Made by a program: the position numbers and the translations under genes
From: Bacteroidales bacterium
GTDB lineage: Bacteria; Bacteroidota; Bacteroidia; Bacteroidales; Tenuifilaceae
Assembly (NCBI GenBank): GCA_008933525.1
Contig: WBUV01000059.1
Span: 1 to 11,482, forward strand
Length of the DNA stretch: 11,482 nucleotides
Direction: 5' to 3'
Notes under the pieces: generated by a model
The model's database searches: none
What the model saw: only the letters and a program-made list of their open reading frames with translations
What the model was told of the DNA's origin: nothing
Shown here: positions 7,133 to 11,482 of the stretch, piece after piece
Layout of the letters: every line of letters begins with the position of its first letter
How positions within the stretch are numbered: the first letter of the stretch is position 1

Positions 7133-7165
7133 AAAAAAGCTGTCAGGGTTTTAAACCCTGACAGC
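7133..7165 (-). terminator. Intrinsic terminator after prfC
   Basis: GCTGTCAGGGTTT (7139-7151) and AAACCCTGACAGC (7153-7165) form an almost loopless perfect palindrome; in RNA the inner pairs would open to leave about 11-12 bp. Six T follow on the minus strand (7133-7138). It begins 20 nt past the prfC stop. Confidence 0.9.
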
Positions 7166-7185
7166 GTAAGAAGGAATCAATCTAT

Positions 7186-8763
7186 TTAAAATTCCGATGT
7201 GAAATGGAACTTAATATCGGGAAACTTCTCTATGGCCATTTGTAATGAATAAGGCGAGTCGGCTAAGAAAACCTCGCGTCCTTGCTTATCGAGTGCCAAG
7301 TTATTGTACTTGCGGATACGAAAATCGTCCAACTGTGACTTATTGGTGGTTTCCATCCAGCATGCCTTGTAAAGGCTAAAATTCTCATACCGGCATTTTG
7401 CACCATACTCGTGCTCCAACCTGTACTGAATAACATCGAACTGAAGGGCTCCTACTGTACCAATAATCTTACGACCATTAGATTTTTGCGTGAAAAGCTG
7501 TGCAACACCTTCATCGGTTAGCTGGTCGATTCCTTTTGCTAATTGCTTGAATTTCAACGGGTCGGCATTCTCCACATACCTAAAAAGTTCAGGTGAGAAA
7601 CTTGGAATACCTTTAAAGTTAAGGATTTCGCCCTCAGTCAGGGTATCGCCTATTTTAAAATTACCAGAATCTGGTAAACCTACAATATCGCCAGGATAGG
7701 CAAACTCAACAATCGACTTTTTATCGGCCAGGAATGCATTTGGACTGGAAAAACGGAATGTCTTATTGAGTCCTACATGCAAATAAGGCTTATTGCGCTC
7801 AAATTTACCAGAGCATATTTTTAAGAATGCTATTCTATTTCGGTGATTTGGGTCCATATTGGCAAAAATCTTGAACACAAACCCGGTCATTTTATCCTCG
7901 AAAGGAGAAATGGTTCTAACATCCGTTACCGTTGGCCTTGGATATGGTGCAATTTGCACAAAGCAATCGAGCAACTCCTTTACACCAAAGTTATTCAAGG
8001 CACTACCGAAGAAAACTGGAGCAACTTCACCTGATAAGTATGTATTGATATCAAACTCAGGATAAACCTCGTTTACCAGTTCTATTTCCTCTAAAAACTT
8101 CTGAGTATATGGTTTTGTATACTTATCGAGTTCAGGTGAGTGAATATCTTTAATTTCGATGATATCATCGGAAACGGTTTGTTTATCGTCGCCCGAGAAA
8201 AGGAAGAGCTTCTGCTCAAATAAATTATACACACCCTTAAAAGTTGGGCCTTGACTAATTGGCCAACTCAATGGGCGAACCTTTATCTTCAGTTCTTTTT
8301 CAATCTCATCGAGTAACTCAAACGGGTCATTCCCTGGTCGGTCTAGTTTATTGACAAATACAATTACGGGAGTTTTCCTCATTCTACAAACCTCCATAAG
8401 CTTGCGGGTTTGTGTTTCAACGCCCTTGGCGTGGTCAATAACAATAATTACGCTATCAACTGCTGTTAAGGTACGATATGTATCCTCTGCGAAGTCCTGG
8501 TGACCAGGTGTATCGAGAATGTTAACCTTATAGCCATTATGCTCAAACTCCATTACCGATGTAGAAACCGAGATCCCACGCTGGCGCTCAATTTCCATAA
8601 AGTCGGATGTGGCTGTTTTCTTTATCTTATTGCTCTTTACTGCACCTGCCACGTGAATAGCACCACCAAAAAGTAGCAACTTCTCAGTAAGAGTCGTTTT
8701 TCCTGCATCGGGGTGACTAACAATGGCAAATGTTCTACGGCGTTTTACTTCATCTAAACTCAT
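7186..8763 (-). CDS. prfC: Peptide chain release factor 3 (RF3)
   Basis: A translational GTPase that speeds removal of RF1 and RF2 from the ribosome after termination. From the ATG at 8763 it has 525 residues, close to the 529 of E. coli RF3. GTPase motifs in order are HPDAGKT (G1, 17-23), ERQRGISVS (G2 region, 59-67), DTPGHQDF (G3, 84-91) and NKLD (G4, 138-141). The [12 protein letters not shown] and SWPISQG blocks and the RF3-specific C-terminal part separate it from EF-G and TypA. The frame runs on to a TTG at 8772, three codons upstream. I prefer ATG 8763 because [19 protein letters not shown] resembles other RF3 N-termini and the leader is already very short. It is probably transcribed alone from the TATCTTTG box and ends at its own terminator. 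Confidence 0.97.
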   Translation of the reverse strand: MSLDEVKRRRTFAIVSHPDAGKTTLTEKLLLFGGAIHVAGAVKSNKIKKTATSDFMEIERQRGISVSTSVMEFEHNGYKVNILDTPGHQDFAEDTYRTLTAVDSVIIVIDHAKGVETQTRKLMEVCRMRKTPVIVFVNKLDRPGNDPFELLDEIEKELKIKVRPLSWPISQGPTFKGVYNLFEQKLFLFSGDDKQTVSDDIIEIKDIHSPELDKYTKPYTQKFLEEIELVNEVYPEFDINTYLSGEVAPVFFGSALNNFGVKELLDCFVQIAPYPRPTVTDVRTISPFEDKMTGFVFKIFANMDPNHRNRIAFLKICSGKFERNKPYLHVGLNKTFRFSSPNAFLADKKSIVEFAYPGDIVGLPDSGNFKIGDTLTEGEILNFKGIPSFSPELFRYVENADPLKFKQLAKGIDQLTDEGVAQLFTQKSNGRKIIGTVGALQFDVIQYRLEHEYGAKCRYENFSLYKACWMETTNKSQLDDFRIRKYNNLALDKQGREVFLADSPYSLQMAIEKFPDIKFHFTSEF

Positions 8764-8786
8764 TGCACTCAAATTTGGGAGTGCAA
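8763..8786. repeat. 8-bp inverted repeat across the prfC promoter and start codon
   Basis: TTGCACTC (8763-8770) and GAGTGCAA (8779-8786) are perfect reverse complements with an 8-bp spacer. One arm overlaps the -7 box and the other touches the prfC ATG, so the predicted transcription start falls between them. It may be an operator for a dimeric regulator, or chance. Confidence 0.4.
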
Positions 8787-8791
8787 AGATA
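8784..8791 (-). promoter_or_regulatory. -7 promoter box of prfC
   Basis: The minus strand reads TATCTTTG, a perfect TAnnTTTG match, 20 nt before the prfC ATG at 8763. The predicted transcription start is near 8778, giving a leader of about 15 nt. No TTG stands at the expected -33 spacing. The box lies in the gap after the symporter gene, which has no visible terminator, so read-through into prfC is also possible. Confidence 0.5.
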
Positions 8792-8833
8792 CAAAAAAGT
8801 AAAAGGTATTTCTATTAAATGAACAATGTGTAA

Positions 8834-10126
8834 TTATTTTACCTCATCAAGTTTCCCATCCTGCTTAGCAATTAGTGTAGCAATCATAGCATCACCAGTT
8901 ACATTGACTACAGTACGGAGCATATCCAGAGGTCTATCAATTGCCATAATAAGTGCAAGCCCTTCAATTGGTAATCCCACAGAGTTCAATACAATAATTA
9001 ACATTACCATACCCGCTCCGGGTACTCCTGCTGATCCAATAGATGCTAATGTTGCAGTAATTAGTATAATGAGCAGTTGACTAAATGTTAAATCGATGCC
9101 AAAAACCTGAGCAATAAAAACGGTAGCCACAGCCTGATAAAGGCTAGTGCCATCCATATTAATGGTAACTCCAACAGGAAGCACAAAACTTGAAATATCG
9201 TTATGGACACCCAGTTTTTTCTCAACCTGCTCCATAGTTACAGGCAAGGTAGCCGCACTTGAACTGGTAGAAAAGGCTACAAGTTGGGCTGGAAAAATTG
9301 ACTTATAGAACTTTTTATATCCAATGCCAACAAATAATTTCAGGAATGTAGGATAAACAAGAGTAATAATTATAATTAAACCAATAATTACGGCTATGGC
9401 ATACATCCCAAGTGTTGTAAAAAGATGCAATGATGATGAAATATTATCACCAGCAAAATCAACAACTAAAGCTGCCATTAATGCAAAAACACCAAATGGA
9501 GCAAAAAGCATAATGATATCAACTATTTTAAGGATAACTTCGTTCAAACCCTCCACAAAATCCTTAACAATCGAAACTTTAGGATGTTTTGCAAGAATTA
9601 AGGCCACGCCAAATATCAACGCAAAGAATATAACCTGAAGCATTAAGGTATTATCCGAAGCGGCACGAACAACATTTTCGGGGACAATATCAACTAAGAA
9701 CTGCAAGGGAGATTGCTCTTTGAAGTTTTGGGCAACATCTTGCTTTGCTGCAACATCTATAGAGTATTTTGATATAAACTCAGTTCTCTTGTCATCTGGA
9801 AAAAAGTTTCCTGGTTTAATAACATTTACAATTACCAAACCTAACGAAACCGCAATAAGTGTTGTTAAAATGTAAAGTGATATTGTTTTAAGCCCAATCC
9901 TCGATAGTTTTGTAATGTCCGACAAGCCAGCAACGCCAGCCACCAACGAGGCAAAAATCAACGGCATAGCCACTAATTTCAGTAGATTTAGAAAAATTGT
10001 ACCAAAAGGCTTTATATAATCTGCAACAAACTGATTGGCTCCCAGCAAAACGGCCACCACTCCTAAAATGAAACCAAAAAGCATTCCTAGTAGGATTTTC
10101 GAGTAAAGGGGTAATCTTTTAAGCAT
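8834..10126 (-). CDS. Sodium/proton:dicarboxylate (glutamate/aspartate-type) symporter, DAACS family
   Basis: An inner-membrane transporter of 430 residues with the fold of GltPh and the mammalian EAATs. Signature motifs are the serine-rich hairpin SSSAATLP (288-295), NMDGT (323-327) in TM7, GVPGAG (367-372) in the second hairpin, and DRPLDMLRTVVNVTGD (397-412) in TM8. Within TM8, Asp397, Asp401, Arg404, Thr405 and Asn408 align with the GltPh ligand- and ion-binding residues. The Arg that contacts a side-chain carboxylate is kept, so an acidic substrate (glutamate, aspartate or a C4-dicarboxylate) is likely; which one cannot be told. The frame is open to a GTG at 10174, but those 16 codons overlap the preceding terminator and a candidate promoter, so I start at ATG 10126 (MLKRLPLYSKILLGM). 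No function shared with its neighbours is evident. Confidence 0.93.
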   Translation of the reverse strand: MLKRLPLYSKILLGMLFGFILGVVAVLLGANQFVADYIKPFGTIFLNLLKLVAMPLIFASLVAGVAGLSDITKLSRIGLKTISLYILTTLIAVSLGLVIVNVIKPGNFFPDDKRTEFISKYSIDVAAKQDVAQNFKEQSPLQFLVDIVPENVVRAASDNTLMLQVIFFALIFGVALILAKHPKVSIVKDFVEGLNEVILKIVDIIMLFAPFGVFALMAALVVDFAGDNISSSLHLFTTLGMYAIAVIIGLIIIITLVYPTFLKLFVGIGYKKFYKSIFPAQLVAFSTSSSAATLPVTMEQVEKKLGVHNDISSFVLPVGVTINMDGTSLYQAVATVFIAQVFGIDLTFSQLLIILITATLASIGSAGVPGAGMVMLIIVLNSVGLPIEGLALIMAIDRPLDMLRTVVNVTGDAMIATLIAKQDGKLDEVK

Positions 10127-10146
10127 ACGAATTGGGATATTTTTTG

Positions 10147-10176
10147 TAAAAATAGAAAATGATTGGAATGGCACAA
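10147..10176 (-). promoter_or_regulatory. Candidate promoter of the dicarboxylate symporter
   Basis: On the minus strand a TTG (10176-10174) is followed after 19 nt by TATTTTTA (10154-10147), one mismatch from TAnnTTTG. Both spacing and the -33 element fit the Bacteroidota consensus. The -33 element overlaps the T tract of the preceding terminator. The leader to ATG 10126 would be about 15 nt. Confidence 0.4.
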
Positions 10177-10200
10177 AAAAAACCGGCAGGAAGCCGGCTT
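10175..10200 (-). terminator. Intrinsic terminator after the lipoprotein gene
   Basis: On the minus strand AAGCCGGC pairs with GCCGGTTT (8 pairs including one G.U) around a TTCCT loop, and the T run is eight long (10175-10182). It begins 21 nt past the lipoprotein stop at 10222. Confidence 0.85.
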
Positions 10201-10221
10201 ATAATTTTTATTATTCAATAA

Positions 10222-10749
10222 CTATAGTGTTTGAATTGGACCTTTGAAATCTCCTTTAAATAGTATAGTATCGGTAACCAGACTAATCTCATAACTCACA
10301 ACACTACCAAGGTTCTTCACACTAAAAGTTCCTCCCTTTATATTAAAGAGTTTTCCAGTATCCTGTGAAAAGTCATAGTTATAAAGGATAAAACACGAAT
10401 CGGCAGAAAAGATTGGTTTCTTTGAAAAAATATCAATGGTATAATCTCCTTGCTTAATTTCCGCATCAGTTTCGGAATACATATAAAAGCTGATTAACGA
10501 ACCTGTTCCAGACAAAACAGATGAAGACTGATCGTAACTAACACCATCGCCTAATAGCATAACGACAAATGGAGTACTTCCTGTCTCTGGAATTGTTGAT
10601 GAATACTTATATTGATATCCTCTATACAATCTAAATTGACCTCCATTGAAAGTAATAATATTATTGGAAGTTTCATCATCGGTTCCACAAGAAGAGATTA
10701 TTAAAACAATCGAAATTAGTAGAACTTTGATTGATTTTACGTAGTTCAT
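10222..10749 (-). CDS. Small lipoprotein of unknown function
   Basis: I do not recognise a family. The 175-residue product begins MNYVKSIKVLLISIVLIISSC: a short basic region, a hydrophobic stretch and a lipobox ISSC with Cys21 as the lipidation site. The residues after the cysteine, GTDDE, are acidic, as in the export signal that sends Bacteroidota lipoproteins to the outer surface, so surface exposure is possible. The rest has no further membrane segment and alternates hydrophobic and polar residues with many Gly, Ser, Thr and aromatic residues, suggesting a beta-sandwich. GGTFSVKNLGSVVSYEIS and GDFKGPI near the C-terminus recall small Bacteroidota lipoproteins. The frame is open to an ATG at 10800, but the added 17 residues would spoil the signal peptide, so I start at 10749. 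A terminator on each side makes it a single-gene unit. Confidence 0.8.
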   Translation of the reverse strand: MNYVKSIKVLLISIVLIISSCGTDDETSNNIITFNGGQFRLYRGYQYKYSSTIPETGSTPFVVMLLGDGVSYDQSSSVLSGTGSLISFYMYSETDAEIKQGDYTIDIFSKKPIFSADSCFILYNYDFSQDTGKLFNIKGGTFSVKNLGSVVSYEISLVTDTILFKGDFKGPIQTL

Positions 10750-10753
10750 TTTA

Positions 10754-10784
10754 TTAGCATTTAGTGAACAATATATTATGCTAA
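10754..10784. repeat. 7-bp inverted repeat upstream of the lipoprotein gene
   Basis: On the minus strand TTAGCAT (10784-10778) and ATGCTAA (10760-10754) are perfect reverse complements 17 nt apart, just before the lipoprotein ATG at 10749. A -7-like TATTTTAG (10788-10781) overlaps the first arm. It could be an operator or a leader hairpin, but short A/T-rich arms are weak evidence. Confidence 0.25.
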
Positions 10785-10813
10785 AATAGAAAAAAAACAT
10801 GAATATACTACAG

Positions 10814-10840
10814 AAAAAAAAAGAGAGGCAAAAGCCTCTC
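10814..10840 (-). terminator. Intrinsic terminator after slyD
   Basis: GAGAGGC (10823-10829) pairs perfectly with GCCTCTC (10834-10840) around an AAAA/TTTT loop, and the minus strand continues with nine T (10814-10822). It starts 14 nt past the slyD stop. Confidence 0.92.
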
Positions 10841-10853
10841 CATTTTTAGTTGT

Positions 10854-11396
10854 TTAGTGGCAACCACAACCGCAACCACCATTATCATTTTCATGTTTAT
10901 GCTCATGGGCATGCCCTGCACCATGAACATGTCCATGTGATAGTTCTTCAACAGAAGCTTCACGAACATTAACAATATTTCCTGTAAAGAAAAGATCTTG
11001 TCCAGCCAAAGGATGGTTAAAATCCATAACTACAGCACTTTCGTTTACTTCAACAACAGTACCATCAAGAGCGTTACCTTCAGAATCGCGCATTGGAAGT
11101 CTATTTCCAATTGTTAATAAATCTTCCTGAAGTTCGCCATCAACCATAAATATATCTTTAGGCAATTCAACTATAGCCATATCGTTAACTTCGCCATATC
11201 CTTCTTTAGGAGGAATCATGAACTCGAATGAATCCCCTACAGCCAAACCTTTTAAGTTATCTTCAAAAAGTTGCAATAACTGGCCGTGGCCGTATAAAAA
11301 TTCCAATGGATTCTCTGCAGCAGCAGTATCAACCAATTCACCATTAACTTTTAACTCATAGCTAATAGATACAACTTTATCCTTCGCAATAATCAT
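10854..11396 (-). CDS. slyD: FKBP-type peptidyl-prolyl cis-trans isomerase, SlyD-like, with metal-binding tail
   Basis: A cytoplasmic proline isomerase and chaperone of 180 residues (E. coli SlyD has 196). The FKBP domain is split by an inserted chaperone (IF) domain. The first FKBP part is residues 1 to about 72 (IAKDKVVSISYEL, YGHGQLLQLFEDNLKGL 35-51, GYGEV), the IF domain is about 73-125, and the FKBP return strand follows with FNHPLAGQDLFF (126-137). The tail from 154 has eight His and three Cys (HGHVHGAGHAHEHKH, then GGCGCGCH), as in SlyD proteins that bind nickel or zinc. There is no signal peptide. The frame is open to a TTG at 11429, but that codon lies in the promoter; ATG 11396 gives the usual MxIAKDKVV start. 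It ends at its own terminator, so it is a single-gene unit in what can be seen. Confidence 0.95.
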   Translation of the reverse strand: MIIAKDKVVSISYELKVNGELVDTAAAENPLEFLYGHGQLLQLFEDNLKGLAVGDSFEFMIPPKEGYGEVNDMAIVELPKDIFMVDGELQEDLLTIGNRLPMRDSEGNALDGTVVEVNESAVVMDFNHPLAGQDLFFTGNIVNVREASVEELSHGHVHGAGHAHEHKHENDNGGCGCGCH

Positions 11397-11426
11397 GTAA
11401 TTGTTTTTATTTAAATTAATAAGCTT

Positions 11427-11457
11427 CAAAATAACAAGATAATTTTTTCATAAACAA
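11427..11457 (-). promoter_or_regulatory. Candidate promoter of slyD
   Basis: On the minus strand a TTG (11457-11455) is followed after 20 nt by TTATTTTG (11434-11427), one mismatch from TAnnTTTG. Spacing fits the Bacteroidota consensus of 19-21 nt. The leader to ATG 11396 would be about 25 nt. Confidence 0.45.
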
Positions 11458-11482
11458 AAAATTCGGTCAATATGTTCTCTTT

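Larger units (their letters stand above)
6552..7185. other. Gene-free region between prfC and the maltose operon
   Basis: No convincing protein gene is present on either strand in these 634 bases. From right to left it contains the prfC terminator, about 70 featureless A/T-rich bases (7063-7132), the nested palindromic element, a featureless stretch (about 6776-6880), an orphan leftward terminator, and the upstream control region of the maltose operon (6552-6747) with one good and one partial LacI-type operator. Confidence 0.7.

Noticed and set aside
1..11482. Search by eye for CRISPR arrays, tRNA or rRNA genes, insertion sequences, prophage or defence genes
   Set aside because: No regularly spaced repeats, cloverleaf-like sequences, transposase motifs or phage or defence domains were seen; all proteins are metabolic, transport or housekeeping types.

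Overview
The window looks like chromosomal DNA from a member of the Bacteroidota. The evidence is promoters of the TTG-N19-21-TAnnTTTG kind, no Shine-Dalgarno sequences before the genes, short leaders, a lipoprotein with an acidic stretch after its cysteine, and protein types usual for this phylum. The genus cannot be told from the sequence; a Bacteroidales/Marinilabiliales-like organism is a guess. All nine genes lie on the minus strand, so transcription runs from high to low coordinates.

Right part (about 7133-11457): four mostly independent housekeeping genes. They are a SlyD-type FKBP peptidyl-prolyl isomerase with a His/Cys-rich metal-binding tail, a small unrecognised lipoprotein, a sodium/dicarboxylate (glutamate-type) symporter, and peptide chain release factor 3 (prfC). 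Strong intrinsic terminators follow slyD, the lipoprotein gene and prfC.

Middle (6520-7132): the only long gene-free stretch. It holds a roughly 165-bp element built of three concentric imperfect inverted repeats centred near 6980, with an extra 28-nt hairpin at its left edge. It also holds a leftward terminator with no obvious gene in front of it, a LacI-family-like palindromic operator (CCGTAAACGTTTGCGG) and a good -7 box for the next operon.

Left part (1-6519): a maltose/maltodextrin utilisation cluster. Its order is an MFS sugar:cation symporter, beta-phosphoglucomutase, a GH65 maltose phosphorylase, class II fructose-bisphosphate aldolase, a terminator, and the N-terminal half of a secreted GH13 cyclomaltodextrinase/neopullulanase that runs off the window. 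Inferred pathway: the exported GH13 enzyme cuts maltodextrins outside the inner membrane and the MFS protein imports maltose. GH65 then splits it with phosphate to glucose and beta-glucose 1-phosphate, PgmB makes glucose 6-phosphate, and the aldolase acts further down glycolysis.

Nothing here is clearly a new biological system. The points most worth checking are the nested palindromic element with the orphan terminator, the candidate LacI operator, and the aldolase gene with its terminator set inside the maltose cluster.
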